32,895 nt of DNA. It comes from an uncultured marine group I thaumarchaeote (GTDB lineage: Archaea; Thermoproteota; Nitrososphaeria; Nitrososphaerales; Nitrosopumilaceae). Position numbers and translations under genes: made by a program. This document shows positions 19,336 through 28,142 of the stretch, piece by piece. The notes under the pieces were generated by a model that had not been told where the DNA came from, did not search any database, and saw nothing but the letters and a program-made list of their open reading frames with translations. Numbering within the stretch: position 1 is the stretch's first letter; every line of letters begins with the position of its first letter. The stretch spans positions 1 through 32,895 of the forward strand of contig CACLNC010000006.1 in the NCBI GenBank assembly GCA_902608175.1, read 5' to 3'.

Positions 19336-20001
19336 ATGAAGACAAAACAAATTGCTGTAACTGCTGCTATAGCAGTTCTTGGAATTGCAATACTTGTTTC
19401 TGCTACAACTTATTGGAGTGAATTTCTTGTCATGCAAGAAAACAGAATAAAACCAATGGAGTACAACACCGCAATTGGTTCACCAATTTTTGGTTCTGAA
19501 ACTGCAACTGTAACAATATTAGAGTATGGTGATTATCAATGTGAAATGTGCAAACATTGGTTCCATAACACACGTTCGCAGATAATTGAAAATTATGTAG
19601 ATTCTGGTAAGGTAAATCTTTACTTTATGGATATCCCATTCTTAGGACGAGACTCTGCAAAAGCAGCTAATGCATCATATTGTGCAGAAGAACAAGGAAT
19701 GTATTGGGAGTATCACAGTATGTTATACGAACATCAAGAGGGTATCGACGATGGTTGGGCTAGTCCTGAACGACTAAAGTCATTTGCATTTAGTCTTGGT
19801 CTTAATGCTGATCAATTTTCAGAATGTATCGATCTACAAAAATACAAACAGAGAGTAAAGCTAAACTCAGATAAATCAGTTAGCCAAGGAGTACAGAGTA
19901 CACCATACTTTGTAATTATAAATTCAGATGGTGAACAGCAAAAAATATCAGGTGCACAACCATATTCTGTATTTCGACAAGTAATAGAATCGATGTTATA
20001 A
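19336..20001 (+). CDS. Membrane-anchored DsbA-family thiol-disulfide oxidoreductase
   Basis: N-terminal TM; 'VTILEYGDYQCEMCKHWFHNTRSQI' (CxxC); 'VQSTPYFVIINSDG'. Confidence 0.9.
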   Translation: MKTKQIAVTAAIAVLGIAILVSATTYWSEFLVMQENRIKPMEYNTAIGSPIFGSETATVTILEYGDYQCEMCKHWFHNTRSQIIENYVDSGKVNLYFMDIPFLGRDSAKAANASYCAEEQGMYWEYHSMLYEHQEGIDDGWASPERLKSFAFSLGLNADQFSECIDLQKYKQRVKLNSDKSVSQGVQSTPYFVIINSDGEQQKISGAQPYSVFRQVIESML

Positions 20002-20002
20002 G

Positions 20003-20482
20003 TTGGCAAACAGCTTTAGGCTAGTCTTTTCAAATTTTAGGTATCTAATAGTTGCTATTGCAATATTCAAAGCAATGTTGATACCACTGTCATTGGTTTC
20101 AGAGTTTTTATTTTTTGAACCGTTTGTTATTTGGTATATTGCACCAGATAGAATTGTTAGTTTTGCATTGATCCTTGCTGTATCAGCACTTTCTGGTATT
20201 GTGATATCCATGAATATCTATAGAGTTAGATTACTAACAGTGAAAACGCGAAAAATTGGTGGAAGTATACTTGGCTCCTTGATCGGGGCATCTGCCGGGG
20301 CCTGCAGCTGTGGTCCAATAGGATTTACTGTAATCACTACTTTTGGAACTGCTGGAAGTGTTGCAACATCTTTTCTAACAGAATATGAGATTCCATTACG
20401 TCTTGCATCAATTGCAATCCTATTGATAGTGCTTTTTACCACAACCAGATCGCTTTCCTTTGAATGCAAGATCAAAAACTAA
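20003..20482 (+). CDS. Polytopic membrane protein with GACSCGP motif
   Basis: TTG start 1 nt after the DsbA-like stop; 159 aa, about 4 hydrophobic segments; 'GASAGACSCGPIGFTVITTFGTAGS'. Confidence 0.65.
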   Translation: MANSFRLVFSNFRYLIVAIAIFKAMLIPLSLVSEFLFFEPFVIWYIAPDRIVSFALILAVSALSGIVISMNIYRVRLLTVKTRKIGGSILGSLIGASAGACSCGPIGFTVITTFGTAGSVATSFLTEYEIPLRLASIAILLIVLFTTTRSLSFECKIKN

Positions 20483-20747
20483 CCAGAGTTTTTTTAGAAA
20501 TAAAACTTGATAACCAATTAGCCAAACATTTGTAACCAATGTGAATAACAGTGCTTTTTGATATACAAAATTGTGTCTATCATATACATCCCAAAAAGAC
20601 CAAACAAATCAACTCATTCTGATGATCTGGATGAGGAAGATTCAGAATAATAATTTCCTTTCTCTTTCTATTTTACCATCTGTAATGTTGTTGTCAAACT
20701 AATTTCCATAACCATGTTAATAGATAATGTAATCTCATCAGAAACTG

Positions 20748-21905
20748 ATGCCACGAACTGGTCAGGATATTAGAAAATCAATAGAAGCAAACTGGAATGA
20801 ATATCTTTCAAAGTATGGAAATTTATTTTCATCTGACAGCATAAGTGGATCTAGTCCACCATCTGTCTTTGTTGGTTCTTATGGTTACCCAAAAGTTTGG
20901 GTTGGACCAATGGTGCCACCAATACATGGTGACACAACAGTACTAGATTCACCAGAACAATGGGTTGGCAAGTCACTTGAAGAGATAGTGAATTTTAGAT
21001 TAAATTTGGTTAGGGGAATTCAAAAGGTTGCGGTATCAAAACCTGAAGGAAGATATGTTGAAAACCTACAGGATGTTGCAATGTCATCTGGACCAATTGA
21101 CTCTGATATAGAATTTCAAAAAGATACAATTCCAATCACATCAATTGACGGTGAGAGTGCGCCCTTTGGTCCTATCGGTGAAGTAAAGAAAGCAAAGTAT
21201 TCACCAACATCAACAGTCCGCTCAATTGAAAAAGTATACTATGACAATGATCTAAAAGCAGCAGATGCGGTTCTTAATCTTTACAACAGCGGTGTTGAGA
21301 TTTCAAAGATTCAAAAATGTTTTAGTATTGGAATGCTTGGTAAAGAAAGAAAACTTGTTCCCACACGATGGAGTATCACCGCAACTGACGACATTATATC
21401 TAACTCATTAGTTTCACGAATATTAGATTATGACATGATTGATTCATGCCAAATGTTTTCTTTTGATCATCTTGGAAATATTTTTTCAGTTATTTTATTT
21501 CCACATAGATGGTTATTTGAAATGCAAGAAGCATGGCATGATGGCAACTCAATTGGTTTCGGTTCTGACTATGAAGATGCAAAAGGAATTGATCATCCAC
21601 CAGCAATCGCTGGAGCATATTTTGCGGCAAAGCTAGGAGTGGCAGAATATCTAGATAAGATACGTAAGCAAGCTGGCATTCTCATTCTGAGGGAAATTCA
21701 GCCAGAATATGCTGTACCAGTTGGTGTATGGCAAATACGTGAAGCCATAAGGGAAGCAATGAAACAAAAACCAATACTTACTGATACATTAGATAGTGCG
21801 GTGAGTCTATCTACAAAACGCATGAGTATAAGCAAATCAGAATGGTTTGCTCATGGAAAAATGCTAAAACTTCTGCGCCAAAAGTCAATTGAAGACTTTT
21901 TCTAA
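20748..21905 (+). CDS. nreA: Nre-family DNA repair protein
   Basis: 'PPSVFVGSYGYPKVWVGPMVPP' and C-terminal PIP box 'QKSIEDFF' fit the archaeal NreA family. Confidence 0.9.
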   Translation: MPRTGQDIRKSIEANWNEYLSKYGNLFSSDSISGSSPPSVFVGSYGYPKVWVGPMVPPIHGDTTVLDSPEQWVGKSLEEIVNFRLNLVRGIQKVAVSKPEGRYVENLQDVAMSSGPIDSDIEFQKDTIPITSIDGESAPFGPIGEVKKAKYSPTSTVRSIEKVYYDNDLKAADAVLNLYNSGVEISKIQKCFSIGMLGKERKLVPTRWSITATDDIISNSLVSRILDYDMIDSCQMFSFDHLGNIFSVILFPHRWLFEMQEAWHDGNSIGFGSDYEDAKGIDHPPAIAGAYFAAKLGVAEYLDKIRKQAGILILREIQPEYAVPVGVWQIREAIREAMKQKPILTDTLDSAVSLSTKRMSISKSEWFAHGKMLKLLRQKSIEDFF

Positions 21906-21917
21906 AGACAATATTTA

Positions 21918-22883
21918 TTGAACATTCAGAGGATATTATTGTTGCAAAACCAAAGTATGATATTTGTAATTCTTCTTATTGCTAGCCCAATTCTATTTAC
22001 AATTGTTGCATACCCAGACACCTTCAGTCTAAGTTGGAATCAAGGAAGAGGTGGATTCCTATTTGCACTTGCATTCATTGTTGCTGAACTAGTCGGTTTG
22101 AAATTCACTGTATCAAAAACTCGACAACGTATGGTGTTACCACTAATTGGAGCAACTGTTGCATACTTTGTTGCATTAGATTTTGGACTGCATGATTACA
22201 TCATGAGTTTTGTTGACGTATTTGGAATTCTAAAATGGTCTTGGGAATGGCTATTTGATTTTGTTGTGATGACTGCCTTTGTAATTGGTGCACTTGTGAT
22301 AATGTTTGGTAAGAAGTGGATACGAATAGCACCGGCAGGACCAATATTTCTTGCTGGTAACGCAATGATACTTGCTTTAGATGCATTTTTCCCTTACGAT
22401 ACACTTGGTCCACTACAATACATTGTACCAACGTTAGTTCAAGCAAATGTTTGGGTGATAACTGCATTAGATCTTGGAGTTGCAACGGCTCGTGATAACT
22501 TGATGTTTCTTAATGGAGACTTTGGTCCATTTGCACTTCAAGTGTTTTGGCCGTCTGCTGGTGTACATAGCATAATTATCTATTCACTTGTAATGATGGC
22601 ATTCCTCATCAAGATGAGAATTGATAGAAATCGTAAGATTGTGTATTTTGTAATAGGAATTTTTGGAACAATATTTGTTAATATGATTCGTATATTCTCT
22701 CTTTCTGTATACGCACTAAAAGTAACAACAAACCCAGAGGCGTGGGAGGAATTTCATTCTGTTGCGGGAGAAATTATGTTCTTACCATGGCTCTTCATAT
22801 TCTTACTCGTAGTAACAGCGATTGAAACAAAACGTCTAAAGAGATTAGAAGAGGAAGAAAAAAAGAATACTAATGTCAACTGA
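21918..22883 (+). CDS. Exosortase/archaeosortase-family membrane protein (thaumarchaeosortase-like)
   Basis: Polytopic; 'FWPSAGVHSIIIYSLVMMAFL', 'FVNMIRIFSLSVYAL' and 'EFHSVAGEIMFLPWLF' match the three conserved exosortase active-site regions. Confidence 0.8.
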   Translation: MNIQRILLLQNQSMIFVILLIASPILFTIVAYPDTFSLSWNQGRGGFLFALAFIVAELVGLKFTVSKTRQRMVLPLIGATVAYFVALDFGLHDYIMSFVDVFGILKWSWEWLFDFVVMTAFVIGALVIMFGKKWIRIAPAGPIFLAGNAMILALDAFFPYDTLGPLQYIVPTLVQANVWVITALDLGVATARDNLMFLNGDFGPFALQVFWPSAGVHSIIIYSLVMMAFLIKMRIDRNRKIVYFVIGIFGTIFVNMIRIFSLSVYALKVTTNPEAWEEFHSVAGEIMFLPWLFIFLLVVTAIETKRLKRLEEEEKKNTNVN

Positions 22884-22992
22884 TGATATTGAACAGCCAA
22901 AACCAAAATCAAGAAAATACTGGATAGGTTTAGCAATTTTTATTTCAATGATGACGTGGATTGCGTTTAACTATGATACAATATTTCCTTAG
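22873..22992 (+). CDS. Single-TM microprotein, 39 aa (MSTDDIEQPKPKSRKYWIGLAIFISMMTWIAFNYDTIFP)
   Basis: ATG overlaps the end of the archaeosortase-like gene; one hydrophobic helix with upstream basic residues. Confidence 0.6.
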   Translation: MSTDDIEQPKPKSRKYWIGLAIFISMMTWIAFNYDTIFP

Positions 22993-22993
22993 A

Positions 22994-24085
22994 TTAAAAA
23001 TAACTTGTAATACTGCTTTGACCTTCCAAATCAGAGAACTCTGAAACTTTTACACCTAATCTTCTTATTGGAATCTCTTGGTCATCTAGTGCCTCCCTAA
23101 GTAGTTCCGCAGAAATTTTTTCTAATTCCTCTAAACTACTAGTTGAATTCTTCAACATTCTTGATCTAGTCTTGTTTGTCATGTCTTGCTGAACAAATTG
23201 GATTCCAACAGATCTGAACAATTTATTTTTTTCAAGAACTATAATGTGAACCTGCTTACAAAGATCATTAAGGCTATGAAGAAGGAAGTCATATTCTTTT
23301 GAATCCTGTTTTAGTGTTGAAATCTTACTAATCTGAATTGTCTCTTGTTTTTCCTGAACTGGTTCATTATCAATTCCCTTTGATGCGTTAAATAACCAGG
23401 CTGCAGTTTTCCTACCAAACTTCTTATTCAATTCAAAAATATCAATTTTTGATAAATCCTCTATAGTTTCAAGCCCATCATCAAGAAAAATTTCTTCCGT
23501 TTTCTTTCCAATTCCTGGTATATCTCTCACTTTTAATGGATTCAAAAATTCTGACACTTGTTCAGGTTTTACTACAGTTAACCCATCTGGTTTTTGGAAG
23601 TCAGATGCAATTTTTGATACAAGCTTATTTGGAGAGATTCCAACTGAACATGAAAGTTTTATTTTTTCTCTAATCTGGTTCTTTAATTGCTGTGCAATAT
23701 GCGATGCTGTATCAAAATTATTCTCAGATCTATTTGTAACATCTAGATATGCTTCATCCCTACCAACATACTCGAAAACATCCCCAAATCCTTTGATAAT
23801 TTTCATTGCGTTAGATGATATCTCTGAGTAGAACTCAAAGTCAGCAGGAAGAAATATTGCATCTGGTTTTTCTTGCAGTCTTTGTTTTGCAAGTTTTATT
23901 GGTATGCCTGACTTTACATCAAACTTTCTTGCAGTATAATTTGCTGTGGCAATTGCTCCACTGTCACCACCTCTATCAGAGAATATGCATACAGCAACAG
24001 GTTTTGTTTTTAGTTCTGGTTTCCGAATCTCTTCACATTGTGCATAGAAATAATCAAAATCAATATGAAATACAACTCGTACCAT
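22994..24085 (-). CDS. dinB: DNA polymerase IV (Y family, Dpo4/DinB)
   Basis: 'VVFHIDFDYFYAQCEEIRKPEL', 'YVGRDEAYLDVT', 'KLSCSVGISPNKLVSKIASDFQKPDGLTVV', C-terminal 'QSSITSYF'. Confidence 0.95.
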   Translation of the reverse strand: MVRVVFHIDFDYFYAQCEEIRKPELKTKPVAVCIFSDRGGDSGAIATANYTARKFDVKSGIPIKLAKQRLQEKPDAIFLPADFEFYSEISSNAMKIIKGFGDVFEYVGRDEAYLDVTNRSENNFDTASHIAQQLKNQIREKIKLSCSVGISPNKLVSKIASDFQKPDGLTVVKPEQVSEFLNPLKVRDIPGIGKKTEEIFLDDGLETIEDLSKIDIFELNKKFGRKTAAWLFNASKGIDNEPVQEKQETIQISKISTLKQDSKEYDFLLHSLNDLCKQVHIIVLEKNKLFRSVGIQFVQQDMTNKTRSRMLKNSTSSLEELEKISAELLREALDDQEIPIRRLGVKVSEFSDLEGQSSITSYF

Positions 24086-24175
24086 TAAATCTATTTAGAA
24101 TAAATGTTTATTATAATTTCACTTTTTGAGCATAAAACGAGAAATGTTAGTCAAACTTTCGCTTAACTAACCATC

Positions 24176-24207
24176 TCATCGTCATCGACCCCAACGGATG
24201 AAGATGA
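24176..24207. repeat. Inverted repeat TCATCGTCATC-N10-GATGAAGATGA (11 positions, one mismatch)
   Basis: Read directly in the divergent intergenic region between dinB and the 24291 ORF. Confidence 0.6.
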
Positions 24208-24290
24208 CAATATGTATCATAATACCACAATTAAAAAATGTTGCAGTTAGACTAGAAATAGTTTTTACTGAATAGAGAAATTAATGGCAT

Positions 24291-24677
24291 ATGGGTGATG
24301 CTGAAACTTTTGGTGTTGAAAAAGGGTATGGAGAGAAAGTCATAGAATGGATAAATGCTGAATCAGAGAAGAAAAAAGTAAAGCTAGAGGCACGACTTTA
24401 TGGTTATGATATAACTACAGAAAATTTTGGAACATTTGAGATGTTTTCTTGGATGGGTGACGTTAAATCAGCGCGTAACATGATTGTGCGTGCAAGCAAG
24501 AAATTCAAGGTTCGCGTAATAGAAGGCGGTTATAAAACAAAAGATAAGACATACTCTACAAAAAAAACTGATTATGCCATGGTGAGAAAGGGAGAACGTG
24601 TAATTGGTCACTTGAAATTCTCTGCATCAAGATTAGGAAATCCATTTTGGAAACTAGAAGAGGAAGAGAGAAAATGA
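24291..24677 (+). CDS. Conserved hypothetical protein, 128 aa
   Basis: Complete ORF; stop overlaps the next ATG (ATGA). Confidence 0.7.
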   Translation: MGDAETFGVEKGYGEKVIEWINAESEKKKVKLEARLYGYDITTENFGTFEMFSWMGDVKSARNMIVRASKKFKVRVIEGGYKTKDKTYSTKKTDYAMVRKGERVIGHLKFSASRLGNPFWKLEEEERK

Positions 24678-25549
24678 CTAAGATTGGAATAATTGGAACT
24701 GGTATGCTTGGTGAAGCAGTTGGTCTGCACCTTCTAAAATCTGGTTATGCACTTTCCGTATTCAATCGAACTAAATCAAAGACTGAAAATCTTGTAAAGA
24801 ATGGTGCAACAGTGGTTAATTCACCGATGGATATTGCAAAAAATTCAGATCTTGTAATTACAGTGGTAAAAGATGCAGCATCTGTAAAACAAGTTTCATT
24901 TGAAAATGATGGAATACTTGATGGTAATCATGATGGACTTGTAGTGGCAGATATGAGTACAGTTAATCCAAGTTCTGCAAAGGAAATTTCGAAGAAATTT
25001 CAAGAAAATGGGATTGATTTTGTGGAAATCCCGGTTATGGGTGGACCAAATGTTGCCATTGATGGAAAACTTGTCCTAATGGCATCAGGAAATAAAGATG
25101 CTTATGAAACACATAAGAATATCTTTGAAACTATTGCACACAAGAATTTTTTCCTCGGTGATAGTGGTGCAGCGCATTCGATAAAACTTGCAATGAATTT
25201 ACAGATTTCCATGTTAGCGCTTGCATTATCTGAAGGAATAACACTAACAAGAAAAGCTGGATTTGAACCGGAAAAGTTTCTTGAGATACTAAATTCTACT
25301 TACTTTAAGACTGGAATGAGTGAAAATAAAGCTCATAACATGATCAAAAATAGTTTTGAACCAACATTCATGCTGAAAAACATGACAAAAGATCTGGGAA
25401 TTATAAACGAAGCTGCAAAGTCATTCAATGCGGATCTACCAATGGCAAAACTTGCAAGTAAGGTTTACCAGGATGCAGTTGAGGATGGATTTGGTGAGAT
25501 TGACTATACTGGAATTCTTGCTTATTTAAAAAAAATCTCTGATAATTAA
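24674..25549 (+). CDS. NAD(P)-dependent oxidoreductase, 3-hydroxyisobutyrate dehydrogenase / GLYR1-like
   Basis: 'IGIIGTGMLGEAVGLHLLKSGYALSVFNRTKSKTE', 'VEIPVMGGPNVAIDGKLVLMASG', 'DSGAAHSIKLAMNL'. The ORF-track start at 24647 is probably too far upstream. Confidence 0.92.
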   Translation: MTKIGIIGTGMLGEAVGLHLLKSGYALSVFNRTKSKTENLVKNGATVVNSPMDIAKNSDLVITVVKDAASVKQVSFENDGILDGNHDGLVVADMSTVNPSSAKEISKKFQENGIDFVEIPVMGGPNVAIDGKLVLMASGNKDAYETHKNIFETIAHKNFFLGDSGAAHSIKLAMNLQISMLALALSEGITLTRKAGFEPEKFLEILNSTYFKTGMSENKAHNMIKNSFEPTFMLKNMTKDLGIINEAAKSFNADLPMAKLASKVYQDAVEDGFGEIDYTGILAYLKKISDN

Positions 25550-26112
25550 TCTAACATGGTTTTTGCTAGCAATTGTGCAACACGCAATGGTTCTGGAACA
25601 GAACCCTGTAATGTTATCTTGTTAAGCAACTGCTTACACTCTAAAACTGTACATCCTTCATTTCTCACATACAAATCAAATGATGTATCTAGAGAAATTT
25701 TTTCGCGCTCACCTAGCATTGAATACTTTTCAAGTTTCTCCTTATAGTCAGCAGGAAAATGCTTCTTGATTGTGTCTTCTAACCCTTCAGATTCTTTGTA
25801 TGTTATCCCAATTATAGGAATCTGAAATATATCATAAAGTTTCTTGATATCAATAATATTGTATAATGAAATTACCAAACCAGAAATTAAAACATATGAT
25901 ATGTCTGGGCGTTCTACTTTATTATACATGTCAATGATTGCTTCAGTTGCATCATCTCCTTTTAGTGTAGAATTACCGAAAACAAAACCATCAACTACAA
26001 AATCGTTTGACATTATGACACCAGAAAGAATTGATTTTTCAGAATTCTGTCTAAAGCTTTCCGCTATTGCAAGACCACGAATGCCTTTTTTTTCAAGATG
26101 AAGAGATCTCAT
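25546..26112 (-). CDS. DUF99-family protein (endonuclease V-like fold)
   Basis: 'KKGIRGLAIAESFRQ', 'SGVIMSNDFVVDGF', 'GDDATEAIIDMYN'; ATG at 26112 preferred over 26145. Confidence 0.85.
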   Translation of the reverse strand: MRSLHLEKKGIRGLAIAESFRQNSEKSILSGVIMSNDFVVDGFVFGNSTLKGDDATEAIIDMYNKVERPDISYVLISGLVISLYNIIDIKKLYDIFQIPIIGITYKESEGLEDTIKKHFPADYKEKLEKYSMLGEREKISLDTSFDLYVRNEGCTVLECKQLLNKITLQGSVPEPLRVAQLLAKTMLD

Positions 26113-26218
26113 TACGCTTATTCCTTGAATATGCACGATATGCAATACCAGTGACTATCATTAATGCTGCTGTTAACCCACACCAGATAGCGAATTCACT
26201 CATACTTGTATCATCCAT
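26093..26218 (-). CDS. Single-TM microprotein, 41 aa (MDDTSMSEFAIWCGLTAALMIVTGIAYRAYSRNKRNEISSS)
   Basis: Complete ORF overlapping the DUF99 start by 20 nt; one hydrophobic helix plus a basic tail. Confidence 0.5.
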   Translation of the reverse strand: MDDTSMSEFAIWCGLTAALMIVTGIAYRAYSRNKRNEISSS

Positions 26219-26298
26219 ATAATAAAATGGAATGAGAGTTAGATAAATCCATTTGATGAATCATTAGATTATTACGTTAATACCATTCACTGATAGTA

Positions 26299-27507
26299 TT
26301 GGTAAAAGAATTTGATTATGATTTGGTTGTTGTTGGTGCAGGACCAGCTGGCTCATCAGCTGCATACGCTGCCGCTAAAAATGGCTGTAATGTTGCATTA
26401 ATAGAGAAAGAAAAAGTGGTTGCGGAGACTGTTAGAACTAGTGGAGTAACATGGATTGATTATTGCAAAGAATTTGGGATACCTGAAGATTGTTACAATC
26501 CAATTCGCTCATACAAATTCTGCTCACCAAAAAATACAGCATCAATCAGTGAAGAAATCCCAAAAGCAGCAGTTCTTAATGTTAGAAAGACATACAGATT
26601 CCTTGCTGAACAAGCAAAAGAAAGCGGCGTTGATATTTTCCTTGATACAACTGTGAATGACATCATTAAAACTAATGAAAATATTTCTGGCGTAAAGGCA
26701 AATTCAAATAATGAGGAGTTACTTTTCCACTCTAAAATGGTCATCGACGCTAGTGGATTTGGTTCTGTTGTGGTAAAATCACTAGGGAAAGTAGAACAAT
26801 GGGAACGATTTGGAGTTGGTGCAGAATATGAAGTGGATGTAGAGCATGTTGATTCAGATTCATGGTGGCTAATGGTTGGTCAGATGTATTCACCAGCTGG
26901 GTATGCTTGGATATTTCCTGTGTCAAAAAATCGTGTAAGAATTGGTGTTGGCGTAGGTAAACCGGAGTCAGAAATTGATCCAACTAAAAGACTTGATGAG
27001 ATGATAAAAAATAAACTTGGACCTATCAAAGATCTTGGAAAACTATCGAACAAAGAATTTCATTATGGGTTAATACCTAATGAAGGTCTTACAAGAAAAA
27101 CTGTTTATGACAACTTGATTCTTGTTGGTGACTCTGCAGGAATGGCAAACCCACTTGTATTGGAAGGAATTCGTTATGCAATAAAGTACGGACGACTTGC
27201 TGGAAATATTTCAGCAACAGCACTTCATACAGGTAATACGTCAGAGAAATTTCTTGAAAGATATGAGCAAGTGTGGAAAAAAGAAATTGATGCAAAGATA
27301 AACTCTGCACATAAAGTTCAGAAACGCTGGCTAAATCTCACAGATGATGATTGGGATAAAGAAATCACAATAATTAGTGAGTTAACATCTGATGAATTTC
27401 TAGATTTTATTCGTGCTGATTTCTCTATATCAAAAATAATTAAACTCGCAACACATCATCCAAAACTTGCCGTACGACAACTATTCAATATTGTGAGAGG
27501 TGGATGA
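26299..27507 (+). CDS. FAD-dependent oxidoreductase, geranylgeranyl-reductase family
   Basis: 'YDLVVVGAGPAGSSAAYAAAKNGCNVALIEKE', 'YAWIFPVSKNRVRIGVGVGKPE', 'LILVGDSAGMANPLVLEGIRYAIKYGRLAG'; TTG start. Confidence 0.92.
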   Translation: MVKEFDYDLVVVGAGPAGSSAAYAAAKNGCNVALIEKEKVVAETVRTSGVTWIDYCKEFGIPEDCYNPIRSYKFCSPKNTASISEEIPKAAVLNVRKTYRFLAEQAKESGVDIFLDTTVNDIIKTNENISGVKANSNNEELLFHSKMVIDASGFGSVVVKSLGKVEQWERFGVGAEYEVDVEHVDSDSWWLMVGQMYSPAGYAWIFPVSKNRVRIGVGVGKPESEIDPTKRLDEMIKNKLGPIKDLGKLSNKEFHYGLIPNEGLTRKTVYDNLILVGDSAGMANPLVLEGIRYAIKYGRLAGNISATALHTGNTSEKFLERYEQVWKKEIDAKINSAHKVQKRWLNLTDDDWDKEITIISELTSDEFLDFIRADFSISKIIKLATHHPKLAVRQLFNIVRGG

Positions 27508-28139
27508 TGGACAAAACTGCAAGATATTTTGACAAATGGGCAACTATAGGAAGATCAGAAGATATGGAGATTGGTCATGGGTTAAATGTAAACAAATTTC
27601 TTGATAGTATTGATTTTGACAGAAAATTTAGTTTCTTGGATATAGGATGTGGTAATGGATGGGTAGTCAGAAAAATATCACATATTCCTAATTGTAAACA
27701 GGCTATAGGCATTGACAAAAGCAAAAACATGATAGAAAAAGCAAAAATGAAGAGAACTTCAAAAAAAGAGAAGTACTTTCAGGTAGAACTTGAATCTTGG
27801 AAAAACACTGTAAAATTTGATGTTGTTTTTTCTATGGAGTCACTATATTATTCAGTTCCAATGGAGCCCGCACTAGCTAAAGTTTACACCATTCTAAAAC
27901 CAGATGGAGTTTTTTACTGCGGTACAGATTTCTACAGTGATAATCATCTAACAACACGCTGGGCAAAAGACATGAAAATACCAATGGATTTACGTTCAAA
28001 ATCACAGTGGAAAAAGATGTTTGAGAAGATGGGTTTTACAACAAGAACAAAACAAGTCAAAGACCCAACGCACAAATCAAAATGGAAACGCGAATATGGA
28101 ACACTATTTGTAATTGGAAAAAAACAAAGTGTTGATTGA
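27504..28139 (+). CDS. Class I SAM-dependent methyltransferase
   Basis: 'FSFLDIGCGNGWVVRKIS', 'AIGIDKSKNMIEKAKMK', 'FDVVFSMESLYYS'; ATGATGG overlap with the upstream gene. Confidence 0.92.
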   Translation: MMDKTARYFDKWATIGRSEDMEIGHGLNVNKFLDSIDFDRKFSFLDIGCGNGWVVRKISHIPNCKQAIGIDKSKNMIEKAKMKRTSKKEKYFQVELESWKNTVKFDVVFSMESLYYSVPMEPALAKVYTILKPDGVFYCGTDFYSDNHLTTRWAKDMKIPMDLRSKSQWKKMFEKMGFTTRTKQVKDPTHKSKWKREYGTLFVIGKKQSVD

Positions 28140-28142
28140 AAA

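Noticed and set aside
20573-20650. GTG-started 25-aa ORF MSIIYIPKRPNKSTHSDDLDEEDSE
   Set aside because: Protein-like acidic tail, but too short, with a weak start and no independent support; left as possible only.
24160-24210. C/D-box sRNA candidate with GATGA words
   Set aside because: No clean RTGATGA / CTGA pair at proper spacing; the words are better explained by the inverted repeat.
24647-24673. Upstream start for the oxidoreductase (METRRGREKM...)
   Set aside because: The ATG at 24674 gives a normal Rossmann start (MTKIGIIGTGMLG) and an ATGA junction with the upstream gene.
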